From Planctomycetaceae bacterium (GTDB lineage Bacteria > Planctomycetota > Phycisphaerae > SM23-33), in NCBI GenBank assembly GCA_021371965.1, contig JAJFVE010000131.1:7048-71047 (forward strand): a stretch of DNA of 64,000 nt, read 5' to 3'. The notes under the pieces were generated by a model. That model saw only the letters and a program-made list of their open reading frames with translations, was not told the DNA's origin and made no database searches. Numbering within the stretch: the stretch's first letter is position 1; every line of letters starts with the position of its first letter. A program made the translations under genes and the position numbers. This document shows, one piece after another, positions 1 through 9,198 of the stretch.

Positions 1-2
1 GC

Positions 3-1052
3 GTCGAGCAGACGCGCCTGGGGCTGATGTCGTCGTCGCTGAGTTTCACGATCACCGCGGCCATCCACGTCCTGGGCGCCTACTACGTCTTCCAGTGGGG
101 CATGACCACCGGGACGCTCGTGGCGTTCATCACCTACCAGGCCATCTTCGTCAACGTGATCACGTCGCTGACGGACGTGTATGGGCAGATCGTTTCCGCC
201 CGCACCGGGTTCGACCAGCTCTTCAGCGTGCTCGACACGCAGTCCAGCGTCCGCGACCGTCCGACGTGCGTCCTGCCCCCACGACTGACGGGGCGGACCG
301 AGTTCGACGACGTCATGTTCGCCTACCAGGACAAGCCGGTGCTGTCGGGCGTGAGTTTCTGCGTCCAGCCCGGCCAGACTGTCGCCCTCGTCGGGCGCAG
401 CGGCGCCGGAAAGAGCACCATCACCAACCTGTTGCTGCGGTTCTACGATCCCAACGTCGGCCGCATCGCCATCGACGGCCAGGACATCAAAGGGTTCTCT
501 CTGCGGCAGTATCGCTCGCGATTCGGCGTGGTGTTGCAGGAGCCGTTCCTGTTCGACGCCACGATCGAGGACAACCTCAAGTGCGTGCGGCCTCAGGCCG
601 CGCAGGCGGATGTGCGCCGCGCGTTGGAGATGGCCTGCGCGATGGAGTTTGTGGAGCAACTGCCGGGGGGTCTGGCCTACCGCGTGGGGGAGCGGGGCGG
701 CGCGCTGTCGGGCGGGCAGCGCCAGCGACTGGCCATCGCCCGCACGCTGCTGCTCAACCCGGATCTGCTGATCCTCGACGAGGCCACCAGCGCCCTGGAC
801 AATGAGTCCGAGGCCCTCGTGCAGAAGGCCCTGCAGGCGGTTTTCCAGAACCGGACCACGTTCGTCATCGCCCACCGTCTCTCGACCATCCGTTCGGCCG
901 ATCGCATCCTGGTCTTCGACGCGGGGCGTCTGGTGGAGGACGGCAACTACAAGGGCCTGATGGCCTGCCGCGGGCTCTTTCATCATCTGCACACCGTGGC
1001 GACCTCCACCAGCGGGCGGCAGTTCAAGATTGAAGAGGCCGGTTTCGCGTAG
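3..1052 (+). CDS. ABC exporter, C-terminal part (membrane domain end plus ATPase), truncated by window edge
   Basis: The reading frame is open from the first bases, so the 5' end lies outside the window. What remains is the last transmembrane helices of an ABC type-1 exporter domain (about 90 residues), then a complete nucleotide-binding domain. Walker A is GRSGAGKST near nt 393, the signature is LSGGQRQRLAIAR, Walker B is LLILDEATSALD and the switch histidine is in FVIAHRLSTI. This is the fused TM-NBD half-transporter layout of MsbA/McjD/LapB-like exporters, which work as dimers in the inner membrane to export lipids, peptides or drugs. The substrate cannot be told. No partner transporter gene follows it. 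Confidence 0.93.
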   Translation, partial: VEQTRLGLMSSSLSFTITAAIHVLGAYYVFQWGMTTGTLVAFITYQAIFVNVITSLTDVYGQIVSARTGFDQLFSVLDTQSSVRDRPTCVLPPRLTGRTEFDDVMFAYQDKPVLSGVSFCVQPGQTVALVGRSGAGKSTITNLLLRFYDPNVGRIAIDGQDIKGFSLRQYRSRFGVVLQEPFLFDATIEDNLKCVRPQAAQADVRRALEMACAMEFVEQLPGGLAYRVGERGGALSGGQRQRLAIARTLLLNPDLLILDEATSALDNESEALVQKALQAVFQNRTTFVIAHRLSTIRSADRILVFDAGRLVEDGNYKGLMACRGLFHHLHTVATSTSGRQFKIEEAGFA

Positions 1053-1356
1053 GAGAGGGGAGAAGTATCCCCTGGGGGACAGTCGCGGCGGAGGCCGCCA
1101 GGTATCTATTAACGCCGCTTTGCAGGCGTTGATGAATACTTGGCCCGGATACCACGCCGCCACGACTTGCCCCCGCAGGACTGAACTATTACGGGGAGAG
1201 CGAAAAAATGTTGACGGATTTTACTTGAATGCCGAACATGCGGCGATTATAGCCGTAGCATAGAACGTGAGGCTCAGGTCCCCCCCCGCCTGAGACTCCG
1301 GGGCGGGTCCGGCTTGCCGGGCCCGCCCGCTTTTTTAGGCTCTGGTCCTGATAACA
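1053..1356. other. Intergenic stretch without a convincing gene
   Basis: The 300 bases between the ABC exporter and the convergent XylR-like gene hold an open frame (1030-1263) that overlaps the exporter end and looks like no known protein. The only clear features are two hairpins near its right end, one of them a terminator at 1301-1336. Confidence 0.5.
1301..1336 (+). terminator. Rho-independent terminator
   Basis: A 12-bp stem (1301-1312 against 1317-1328, one G-T wobble) with loop CTTG is followed by GCTTTTTT. A second hairpin (GCTCAGG/CCTGAG) lies just before it at 1271-1296. It would end transcription coming from the ABC exporter and sits just before the end of the convergent regulator gene. 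Confidence 0.75.
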
Positions 1357-2484
1357 CTAGATGGCAACGGCGGGGGCGCGATCCTGTCGATGTGGATGCT
1401 GCTGGCGCCATTGCTGGGGTGCTGCGCCCAATGTGCGGCGAAATGCGCGGTTGAGGGAGAGGCTGTTGCTGAAACCGCACAGGCGGGCGATGACGCGCAC
1501 CTTGTCCTGCCCCTGGCGAAGCAGCGACATGGCCATCTCCATTCGCTTGTGCTCGATCTCTCCGGCCAGCGTCCTGCCCAGGTGCATCTTCAGCACGGCG
1601 TCGAGCCGCTGGCGGGTCAGCCCCACTTCGCCGGCGACGTGCGCGGGTGTGATCGACTCGCGGAAATGTGCCCAGATAAACGTGACCGCCGCCGCGGCCT
1701 CGCGGTGGGGGATCGCCACGCAGTCGCTGCTGCGGCGCGTGATCACGCACTTGGGCTGCACAACGGCCGATGTCCCGTCAGACCCGCGGCCGGCCATCAG
1801 CGATTCCAGAGCCGCCGCCGCCTGGTGTCCCAGTTGCTGGTAGTCGGCATCGATCTGCGACAGGGGAACGGGCGCCAAGTCGGCCCAGAACGGTTCATCG
1901 CCGGGCCCGAGAATCGCCAACTGCTCGGGAATGCTCACCCCCGCCGCCAGGGCAATGTTCTGCAGCGTCACCGCGTCGGCGTCGCTGCCGGCCAGCACGG
2001 CCATGGGAAATGGCGCACGGTCCAGGGCGCCGCCGGCGATCGTGATGAGGTGGAACATTCTGCCCGAGGCGGCGACGGCGTCGCGAAAGGCCATCATCGA
2101 ACTGTGGTTGCAGGGGCTGGCGTCCGAGCAGGCCAGGGCGAGATGGCGATATCCCCGCTGGAGAAAATAATCCGCCGCCATTCGTCCGGCCGCCGGTTGG
2201 TCCGGCGCAATTGTCACCACGCCGTCGAACGACCGATTGGCGACGTTGACCAGGGGCAGGCCCGATGCACGCATGCCCTCGGCCAGCTCAGGGGCAGATT
2301 CCAGACAGGCGATAATCCCGTGCCCCGTCCATGCCGCTGCCGTGGAGCCCTTGTCCCGCCATGGCAGGAGATTCAACAACCACCGGTTACGGCGGGCGTA
2401 ATCGCAAATGCCCCTCATCACTGGTGCGCTTAAACCCGGACCGATGGTGACTGTGGTACGAAAGGATATTGTCGAATCGGACAT
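1357..2484 (-). CDS. XylR-like transcription regulator: LacI-type sugar-binding domain fused to AraC HTH
   Basis: Predicted 375 aa. The N-terminal 260 residues look like a LacI/PBP1-type ligand domain (GIIACLES, VVTIAPDQPAAGRMAADYFLQRGYRHLAL, IPEQLAILGPGDEPFWADL). The last 100 residues are an AraC-type double helix-turn-helix (ITPAHVAGEVGLTRQRLDAVLK and VRVIARLCGFSNSLSLNRAFRR). This is the architecture of E. coli XylR, which binds a sugar and activates catabolic genes; such proteins are numerous in Planctomycetes. The ATG at 2484 is preferred over 2514 because an AAGGAAGGA ribosome site lies 10 nt upstream. No sugar-use operon is adjacent, so the ligand is unknown. Confidence 0.88.
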   Translation of the reverse strand: MSDSTISFRTTVTIGPGLSAPVMRGICDYARRNRWLLNLLPWRDKGSTAAAWTGHGIIACLESAPELAEGMRASGLPLVNVANRSFDGVVTIAPDQPAAGRMAADYFLQRGYRHLALACSDASPCNHSSMMAFRDAVAASGRMFHLITIAGGALDRAPFPMAVLAGSDADAVTLQNIALAAGVSIPEQLAILGPGDEPFWADLAPVPLSQIDADYQQLGHQAAAALESLMAGRGSDGTSAVVQPKCVITRRSSDCVAIPHREAAAAVTFIWAHFRESITPAHVAGEVGLTRQRLDAVLKMHLGRTLAGEIEHKRMEMAMSLLRQGQDKVRVIARLCGFSNSLSLNRAFRRTLGAAPQQWRQQHPHRQDRAPAVAI

Positions 2485-2697
2485 GTTGCGTAAGTCCTTC
2501 CTTAGGCTAACCATTTCTTTGCCCCATGTTCACGTACTCGCTGTTACCCAGAAATATCGACGTATTTTTAATGGGGGCTTGAGGATACGTCAAGCAAATA
2601 ATATGACCTTCGTCAAGATGGCTGCCCCCAGCGGGTTAAGTGCAATGAAGGTCCATGCGACAATCGGACCAGTCGTTTTCGCGGCGCACGCGGCGGA

Positions 2698-4887
2698 TTA
2701 CGGCTTGATTCGCCCCGCCGAATCGATGGCCGCAGACAGGGCGGCGATCTCGTATTCCTCCTCGCCGCCCTCCAATTTGAGCATCGCCCGCTGGCCGATG
2801 CGCTTTCCCATCAAGCTCAACGCCAGCGGCGTCTGATAATTGAAGACGCGCGTAGCCACGTCGCTTTCCCACGGGCCCAGCAGCGAGATGTCCGATTCGC
2901 TGCCGTCGCCGCATCGCCGCAGGGTCACCCGCGAGCCGACGCTGACGGTGTCGGTCGGGACGTCGTCGGCGTGCAGCACGCGGGCGCGCACCAGGTCGCC
3001 CTTGAGGGCGCTGACCTTGGCCTGCAGGCGGCGCTGCTCCTCGATGGCGTATAGCCAATCGCTGTTCTCGCTGAGGTCGCCCTTCTCGGCGGCCTCGCCG
3101 ATGCGCTTGGAATTGGCCGGGAGCGCGATCTCCTCCAGTTCCTTGAGGACCGCTTCCTGGCTGCGCAGGGAGCCTTCGGTGGTCCAGAGCACGGTCTCGT
3201 CGAGCCAGGGGGCGACTTTGGTCTCCAGGAAGAGCTTGTAGAACCGCTCTCGCAGAATCGCCAGCAGGCGCGGGCGCGTGCTCTCGCTCAGGGCGTCGTT
3301 GCGTTCGACGCGCCGTTTCATCGCCGCACCCACGCCCTCGGTCATCTCGGCCGCAGCCTTGCGGAAGGTGCGGCAGTCGTCGGCCACCAGCGCCGAGCGG
3401 ATGTGGTGGAACGACTCGCGGCGGAAGTCGCGGTCGTCGAGCACCTCGCGGGCGATGGTCTCGCCCGCGCCCAGCACGCGGGGCAGCAGTTCCAGCGGCG
3501 AGGGGCAGTTGGCCACCGGCACGGCCGGGCCTCGCCACAGCCACAACAGCGTCTGCAGATGGGCGACCGGATCGGCCAGCGCCGCGCGCAAGGCCGCGTC
3601 GACGACGGCCGGTCCAGCGCGGCGCGCCAAGTCGTCCAGCGACTCGACGCCCAACCTCGGGAACAACCGCGTGAACTGCTCGGCCGCGTCGCCGCGCAGC
3701 GCCAGGGCATCGAGCGCCGCCCCGCGCAGGCCGACGTCCGTCAGCGCGGCGATGGACGCCGCCGGGTCGGCCAGTTCCGCCACGGCCTGGGCGGCCGTCG
3801 GGTACGACTGGGGCTTGGGCAGACCGCCGTGGGCCAACGCCTCGACGGCCAGCGTGGCCACCAATGCGTCGGTGGGTCGTCGCTGGCGGAACTGCTGGGC
3901 CTGCTGGGCCAGGGTGTTCATGATCCCGCGGGAAAACTCGCTGTCCAGCGGCGTGTCGCGGTGGGGGGCTTGGGCCAGATACTCCAGCGCCACAGCGTAC
4001 AGGTCGGCAGGCGTGCGCGCCTGCTCGACGCGCGGGGTCAATTCATCCGCCAGCGACAGCCCGTGCGGGTGATACTTCACCACGGCGGGGCGGCCTTCCA
4101 GGACGAGCTGGTGGCTCTTCTTGATGGCCGTCCGCGCGCGGCCCCACCATCCGCTCCAGGCGCCGGCGTCGAGGTGTCGCGGCACGAGAAGATCCTTGAG
4201 GGCGCCGGCGTCGATCTGCCCGCCATGGGCCATGCAGATGCCTGTCAACACTGCGCCGGGGTCGCCGGCCAGCAGGTCGCCCAACTGCTCGCGGCGAAAC
4301 GTGGCCAGCACGCGAAAGTCGATGTCGTGCGCGCACTGGTAATCGTCTGCCAGCGAGGGCGGATCGAGTTCGATCCCCTCGCCGCCGGGAGTCGTCAATT
4401 CAAAGACCTTGCCCGCCGCGTCGAATCGCTCGACTCGCAGCACCTGCTCGGCCTCGTGCGGATTGACCAGGTAAGATCCCGGCCGCGCGCAGAGGCAGAT
4501 CTCCATCGCCGCGATGGCGCGTCGCAGGGAGCAATTGGCTTCCAGCCCCGATGCGGCGAGAAACACGTCCAGATGTTCCGTGCCTGCCAGGGCCTTGCGG
4601 TAGAGTTCGGCGGCGGCCATGCGCAGTTCGTCGCTGGGCGGGGCGCCGGGAAGGAACCCGCGCACGATCTTGATCGCCTCTGCCGGGGGGAGTTTCTCGA
4701 CGAACTCGGTCACGGCCATCGTCGCCAGTGTTGTAGCGGTCTGGTCGTGCCCGGCGGCGGTGAGCAATTGCAGCACGGCATAGAAGGTCGCCGCCGGCTC
4801 GTTCTGTTCGATGGCCTCGAGCCAGGCATCTTCCACGCTGCGAAGACTGTTCTGCTTGATCCAGCTCTTAACGTCGCTAAGGTTCAC
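2698..4887 (-). CDS. Giant GreA/GreB-family transcript cleavage factor with long N-terminal extension
   Basis: Predicted 729 aa; ordinary GreA is about 160 aa. The last 160 residues carry the Gre coiled-coil tip signature (IGEAAEKGDLSENSDWLYA; the D and E at the tip are the residues that hold Mg2+ in the RNA polymerase secondary channel) and a C-terminal FKBP-like domain (SVGSRVTLR...SLMGKRIGQRAMLKL). The 560-residue N-terminal part is helix-rich and includes a tryptophan-rich segment (WSGWWGRARTAIKK). Chlamydial GreA has a comparable extension of about 550 residues, so this may be a PVC-superphylum form. The start is GTG at 4887, with GGGAG 6 nt upstream. The gene stands alone. Confidence 0.85.
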   Translation of the reverse strand: MNLSDVKSWIKQNSLRSVEDAWLEAIEQNEPAATFYAVLQLLTAAGHDQTATTLATMAVTEFVEKLPPAEAIKIVRGFLPGAPPSDELRMAAAELYRKALAGTEHLDVFLAASGLEANCSLRRAIAAMEICLCARPGSYLVNPHEAEQVLRVERFDAAGKVFELTTPGGEGIELDPPSLADDYQCAHDIDFRVLATFRREQLGDLLAGDPGAVLTGICMAHGGQIDAGALKDLLVPRHLDAGAWSGWWGRARTAIKKSHQLVLEGRPAVVKYHPHGLSLADELTPRVEQARTPADLYAVALEYLAQAPHRDTPLDSEFSRGIMNTLAQQAQQFRQRRPTDALVATLAVEALAHGGLPKPQSYPTAAQAVAELADPAASIAALTDVGLRGAALDALALRGDAAEQFTRLFPRLGVESLDDLARRAGPAVVDAALRAALADPVAHLQTLLWLWRGPAVPVANCPSPLELLPRVLGAGETIAREVLDDRDFRRESFHHIRSALVADDCRTFRKAAAEMTEGVGAAMKRRVERNDALSESTRPRLLAILRERFYKLFLETKVAPWLDETVLWTTEGSLRSQEAVLKELEEIALPANSKRIGEAAEKGDLSENSDWLYAIEEQRRLQAKVSALKGDLVRARVLHADDVPTDTVSVGSRVTLRRCGDGSESDISLLGPWESDVATRVFNYQTPLALSLMGKRIGQRAMLKLEGGEEEYEIAALSAAIDSAGRIKP

Positions 4888-5005
4888 GCAATTCTCCCGA
4901 TGCGCCGCCGCGGCGACGGCTCGTCACCCGAATAGCCCATCAGGATACGCCAGCGGCGTCCGCGAGGCCACGAAAAGTTGTGGCTGAAGGAAAGAGCAAG
5001 GCCGG

Positions 5006-5035
5006 TTGGAGTTGAGCGGGATGGAGCCATATAGT
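5006..5035 (+). promoter_or_regulatory. Candidate sigma70-type promoter for the asparagine-synthase-like gene
   Basis: TTGGAG at 5006-5011 and TATAGT at 5030-5035 are separated by 18 nt, about 42 nt before the ATG at 5077. Seen by eye only. Confidence 0.45.
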
Positions 5036-5076
5036 CTTAAGTCAGAATCAGGACACATAGCCAGGGGCTGGAACTG

Positions 5077-6912
5077 ATGGCCAGGACATCCATCGTAAGC
5101 CTGGAGGATCGGCACGCCAGGTGGTTTTCGCCGGGGCGGCGAATCGGCGCCGAGCCGCAGTTGTGGATCCGCGGATATGCCCGGTTCGGCGAGACTCAAC
5201 TGACCGACCAGGCGCTGGCCGATACTGTGGCCGAGTCGCTGCGTCGCCAGGGCGTAGCGTGGGATGTGGCGCTGGCCGCTTTTGTCCCGTCGCTCAATGG
5301 CGCCTGGGCCTTGGTGGCGCGGTGGTCCGACGGGCGCGTCTTCGCGGCAGTCGATCGCGTGCGCAGCATCCCTCTGTTTCACATTGAAACCCCGGAGGCG
5401 TTTCTCGTCTGCGATAGCCCTGAAAGTGCGCAGTGCCGCGGGCATGCCAGGACGATCGACCTGCTGTCGGCGTACGAATACCTCCTGTGCGGATACGTCA
5501 CCGGCCAGAGCACCGTGCTGGAGGGTCTGCGCCAGTTGCCCTCGGGCACGATGCTTCAGGCCGACCCGGCCGGGGGGCCTGGAAAGACGGTCATCACCCA
5601 GTATTACTACTGCCTGCCTCAGCGGGAGATCCAGGGCTCGCCCGACGATATGAAGGCCCAGATGATGGGCATCTTCGAGCGTATGTACGGGGCGTTCATC
5701 CGCAGCAATCCGGGCAAGATCCTCGTGCCGCTGTCGGGCGGCCTCGACAGCCGGCTCAACGTCGCCATGCTCAAACGCCTCGGCGCCGAGGATGTCGAGT
5801 GCTTCACCTACGGTCGCCCCGACGACATCCAGTGTCGCACCAGCCGCCAAGTGGCTGAGGCGCTCCAGTACCCATGGCACATGGTCGAGTATACGCCGCG
5901 GACGTGGGCTGGCGTGATGGGCGGGCGGACGGGGATGGAGTATCTCAGCTATGCCGCCAAGGCGTCCAGCCAGCCGCAGCTGCAGGATTTTCCCGCCCTG
6001 ATGGAACTGATGGACCGCAACTGGCGGCGGCCTGTGGTGTTCTTTCCCGGACACAACGCCATCCTGCCCACCAAGTACGAGGAACTCACTCGTCAGGCCA
6101 AGAGCGTCGCGCAGACCATATTTGACCGCCACTATTATTATTTTGCCGCCGAGGGCAGCCCTCTGACGCAGCGTCTCAAAGAGAAGATCGCGCAGCTTTC
6201 ATCGTCGCCCGCCGGCAACAGCGGCGACGACCCCATCGCGCGGTGCGAAATGTGGGATGTGGCCTTCCGCCAGTCGCAGGTGATCGTCAACAGCGTCCGC
6301 GCGTACGAGTTTCTCGACGCGCGCTGGCAGGTCTGCTGGGACTACGAACTCATGGACTTCTATGTTTCCCTCCCCCGGCAGATGCGCCTGGGCAAGTCGT
6401 TGTTCACGCAGACCCTGCGAGATATGGTCTTCACGGGCCCGGCCGCAGCTTTGCGCGATATCCCAGCCGCAAAGAACTCGCCCGGGTCCTCCCTCTTCTG
6501 CTGCAGCGCCGAGCAGCGGATGGCATCGCGGCGGCCTCGGCAACACAAGCTGCTCAAAGCCGTCCTGGACGCCTTGGGGCTGCTGGACGCAGCAAGAAAC
6601 GCCTGCGAAAAGCGCACCCTCGACGGCCGGCTCCTCCAGACCACATTCACCCTGGGCAAGAGCCCCTGGCGGCTGAACCTCAAACAGGTGCTGGCGCCCT
6701 TCCACACTTACGACAATCTTCCCACGGCATTGCAGCCATGCCTGCGTCAGCAATTTGGACTGCGGGTCGACACGCTGGATCCATGCCTGCTTACGGCGGC
6801 AGTAACGCTGGGCCAGATATGCTCGGGCGTTCAGCCCGCTGTGACGGCGACCTATCCGCGTGTCCGGCAGGACATGTCAAAGCCCGTCCACGGGGACGCA
6901 GCGCTGGAATGA
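5077..6912 (+). CDS. Asparagine-synthase-like protein, no glutaminase nucleophile
   Basis: Predicted 611 aa, the size of AsnB. An N-terminal Ntn-like region (residues 1-180, LNGAWALVARWSDGRVFAAVDRVRSIPLFH) precedes an ATP pyrophosphatase domain with the PP-loop SGGLDS at residues 220-225. The catalytic Cys2 of class II amidotransferases is absent (the protein starts MARTS), so it should not hydrolyse glutamine. Such asparagine-synthase-related proteins activate a carboxylate with ATP and pass it to ammonia or another amine, for example in exopolysaccharide, lasso-peptide or beta-lactam pathways. No biosynthetic partner genes are adjacent, so the substrate is unknown. The ATG is 42 nt after a candidate promoter. 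Confidence 0.75.
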   Translation: MARTSIVSLEDRHARWFSPGRRIGAEPQLWIRGYARFGETQLTDQALADTVAESLRRQGVAWDVALAAFVPSLNGAWALVARWSDGRVFAAVDRVRSIPLFHIETPEAFLVCDSPESAQCRGHARTIDLLSAYEYLLCGYVTGQSTVLEGLRQLPSGTMLQADPAGGPGKTVITQYYYCLPQREIQGSPDDMKAQMMGIFERMYGAFIRSNPGKILVPLSGGLDSRLNVAMLKRLGAEDVECFTYGRPDDIQCRTSRQVAEALQYPWHMVEYTPRTWAGVMGGRTGMEYLSYAAKASSQPQLQDFPALMELMDRNWRRPVVFFPGHNAILPTKYEELTRQAKSVAQTIFDRHYYYFAAEGSPLTQRLKEKIAQLSSSPAGNSGDDPIARCEMWDVAFRQSQVIVNSVRAYEFLDARWQVCWDYELMDFYVSLPRQMRLGKSLFTQTLRDMVFTGPAAALRDIPAAKNSPGSSLFCCSAEQRMASRRPRQHKLLKAVLDALGLLDAARNACEKRTLDGRLLQTTFTLGKSPWRLNLKQVLAPFHTYDNLPTALQPCLRQQFGLRVDTLDPCLLTAAVTLGQICSGVQPAVTATYPRVRQDMSKPVHGDAALE

Positions 6913-7394
6913 GCCGCGCTAGGCCGCATCGAATTGTTTACTCCAGCGTGACAGCCACGTCTTGCATTCATTAGATGGTTAACCTCATCTCAGTGTTGAG
7001 GCTCAGCGCGAGCGGATACGTTCCGTCCAGTGGGCAAGCGTCGTAATGGCCAGGAAATGTGTCTGCGAGTTCTCCCGGATTTTGTATAGGGGATTATCCT
7101 AGCATCCATAGTACTGACGGGTCAGATGGTCTGGGGGAGACACGTATAACAGATTGGGGCATAGCGGCTTATGGACACTGTTGTGAAGTATTGTGGTTTG
7201 GCTTTCGGACACGATGCTTTTGAGGATAAGCCTGATCGGTTTTCACCGAAAACTATCGACTTGGCAGACTGAAAATCGCGTCTATTATATCTAGCGGCCA
7301 GTGCGTTCTGGGTAACTGTCCTGTCTTTGTAGGCTTCCAGTGACGGCCTCGTGAAGCGTCTGTGCGAAGATCTCTACGCAAAGGAAGATTCGAT
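6913..7394. other. 482-bp intergenic region with a promoter, no gene
   Basis: No ORF of convincing composition is present. The region is richer in A+T than its surroundings and holds one good promoter (7261-7288) and a leader of about 100 nt for the LamG gene. Confidence 0.6.
7261..7288 (+). promoter_or_regulatory. Promoter of the LamG/PEP-CTERM gene
   Basis: TTGGCA (7261-7266), a 16-nt spacer and TATTAT (7283-7288). Transcription would begin near 7295, giving a 5' leader of about 100 nt. Confidence 0.55.
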
Positions 7395-9155
7395 ATGCTT
7401 AACCAGAGTGCGAAATGGGTGGACGTCTGCCGGGGCGCGGTTTTGCGCTGGGCCGGTCTGGGGCTGGTGGTGGTTCTGACACTGGCCGCGGGGGCGCAGG
7501 CCACTCCGATTCCTCTCATCGAGATCGATTTCAACGACGCGTACGGCAACAGTTCGCTCGTCAACCGAGGCTCCATCGCCGTGACGGGGACTTTTGTGGG
7601 CAATGCGGCCTACTCGACTGCCGACGGACCCTACAACACCGCCGGCTATGGCGCGGTCTTTGACGGCAACAACGACTATGCGTCGTTCGCCAATGCCAGC
7701 GTCGGCGCCCTCAATGGGATGACGCAGTTCACGATCACCGCCTGGGTGTACCTGACGAACGACGCCCAGGATCGGCGAATCGTCACGAAGGTCAGCGGCA
7801 ACCCCGGTTTCGACTTTATGATCAAGAACAACGACAACGCCAAGTTGGGAGTGGATAACGTCGTCGTCGATGCCGATGTGCATCTGGCCCTCAACACATG
7901 GACGTTCGTGGCCGTCACGTATAATGGCTTGATTACCGGAGCCAACAATGTTGTCTTCTATTCCGGCACCAGCCTCAACGACACGATATTCACCAGCGCC
8001 GCCAAGAAGATCGACAAGCAGGCCGTCGATACCAATACCGGCGACCTGCGGATCGGAATGAACGACACCGACACGGCCAAGGCATGGCAGGGCGGCCTGG
8101 ACAACATCCGCATCTACAACAGTATTCTGACCACGACCGACCTGATCGCGATCAAGGACTTCAGCGACGGGACGCTTCTGGCCTCGGCCACGATCAATCT
8201 GGGCGCCTCGGCCGCCCACAGCAATATCCTCAAAGGCGGATCGACCGGCGTCACGGCTACCCTCAGCAGCGCCGCCGGGAGCAATCTCGACGCTGTCAAC
8301 TGGAGCGTCAACAACGGTGGCACGGCCGGGCTGGTTCTGGCGGGCAGCGGCACGAACCTGGCGGCCGGCACGTCTGCCCCGGGCGTCACCGGGACGTTCA
8401 CCGGCTCGGACTACGGCGACGTCACCGTGACCGCCGGGGCCGCCGCAACCAACGTCGTGCTGGGGACCGGCGCCAACGGGTCCCCCGCCACCCACGGCGT
8501 TGTCATCACCGTCGGCAATGCCACGGCCGGGGCAGGCGCCTTTGACGGCACCGGCTCACATACCCTTTACGCCGACGTTGCCACGGGGGGCAGCATGGCG
8601 GGCCTGGCGTCGAGAACCGTCAACAGCCTCTCTACCGAAGCGATCATCCTGGCCGGGACCAACGCCGGCGGCTCCGCCGTCGGCATGAACTGGCGCACCC
8701 GCACGGCCGACGAGATTTTCGACGGCGTTAATCCGGTAGCCCTTCAGGGGGTCCTGGGCGGCAAGAACGGCCTGATCAGCGACGTGGTGGAAGTCAGCGG
8801 CACCGGCGGCAACATCTACGTGCTGTCGATGAGCTACAACGTCGGCGACCTGTGGATTCCCGCCGGATATACCGCCGACTCTCTGGCGGCAGGCGAATAT
8901 ATCTTTCTGGCCCACGATGCGGGTTCAGACTGGACGGCGGCCGGAACCGGGGCCTTTACGCTGGGCGCCTTCGCCGAAAGCGGCAGCGGCGGCCTGACGG
9001 ACGACCTGGGGCGCTGGGGCGTGGATCCCGCGACCCATACCGCGTGGGCCGTGGTCGACACCGGCGGGGTCTTCGCCGTCATCCCCGAGCCGACAACTCT
9101 AAGCGTGATTGTGCTGGGGGCCATGGCGATGGCGTTCTATCGCAGACGCAAGTAG
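7395..9155 (+). CDS. Secreted LamG-domain protein with PEP-CTERM sorting signal
   Basis: Predicted 586 aa. A signal peptide (LRWAGLGLVVVLTLAAGAQA) is followed by a LamG/concanavalin-like jellyroll at about residues 40-245 (FDGNNDYASF, FTITAWVYL, WQGGLDNIRIYNSILT). Then comes a Gly/Ala/Thr-rich beta region typical of surface proteins. The C-terminus is a PEP-CTERM signal: IPEPTTL, a hydrophobic helix and YRRRK, recognised by exosortase for export to the cell surface. The ATG at 7395 is chosen over 7362 because AAGGAAG lies 6 nt upstream and the signal peptide follows directly. No exosortase gene is in the window. The role is probably cell-surface or glycan binding. Confidence 0.88.
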   Translation: MLNQSAKWVDVCRGAVLRWAGLGLVVVLTLAAGAQATPIPLIEIDFNDAYGNSSLVNRGSIAVTGTFVGNAAYSTADGPYNTAGYGAVFDGNNDYASFANASVGALNGMTQFTITAWVYLTNDAQDRRIVTKVSGNPGFDFMIKNNDNAKLGVDNVVVDADVHLALNTWTFVAVTYNGLITGANNVVFYSGTSLNDTIFTSAAKKIDKQAVDTNTGDLRIGMNDTDTAKAWQGGLDNIRIYNSILTTTDLIAIKDFSDGTLLASATINLGASAAHSNILKGGSTGVTATLSSAAGSNLDAVNWSVNNGGTAGLVLAGSGTNLAAGTSAPGVTGTFTGSDYGDVTVTAGAAATNVVLGTGANGSPATHGVVITVGNATAGAGAFDGTGSHTLYADVATGGSMAGLASRTVNSLSTEAIILAGTNAGGSAVGMNWRTRTADEIFDGVNPVALQGVLGGKNGLISDVVEVSGTGGNIYVLSMSYNVGDLWIPAGYTADSLAAGEYIFLAHDAGSDWTAAGTGAFTLGAFAESGSGGLTDDLGRWGVDPATHTAWAVVDTGGVFAVIPEPTTLSVIVLGAMAMAFYRRRK

Positions 9156-9163
9156 CCAAGTAT

Positions 9164-9192
9164 TTATTAAAGGGCTGGGTATGTGCTAGAAT
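9164..9192 (+). promoter_or_regulatory. Candidate promoter giving a leaderless mRNA
   Basis: TAGAAT at 9187-9192 ends 6 nt before the GTG at 9199, with a weak -35 (TTATTA, 9164-9169) 17 nt upstream. Transcription would then start at or next to the start codon. No ribosome site is visible before the GTG. Confidence 0.4.
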
Positions 9193-9198
9193 CCTGCC

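Noticed and set aside
1030..1263. 77-aa ORF after the ABC exporter
   Set aside because: It overlaps the exporter end, and has no ribosome site and no recognisable motif.
4924..6132. 402-aa open frame on the minus strand opposite the asparagine-synthase-like gene
   Set aside because: It is antisense to a clear PP-loop protein and shows the composition of a shadow frame.
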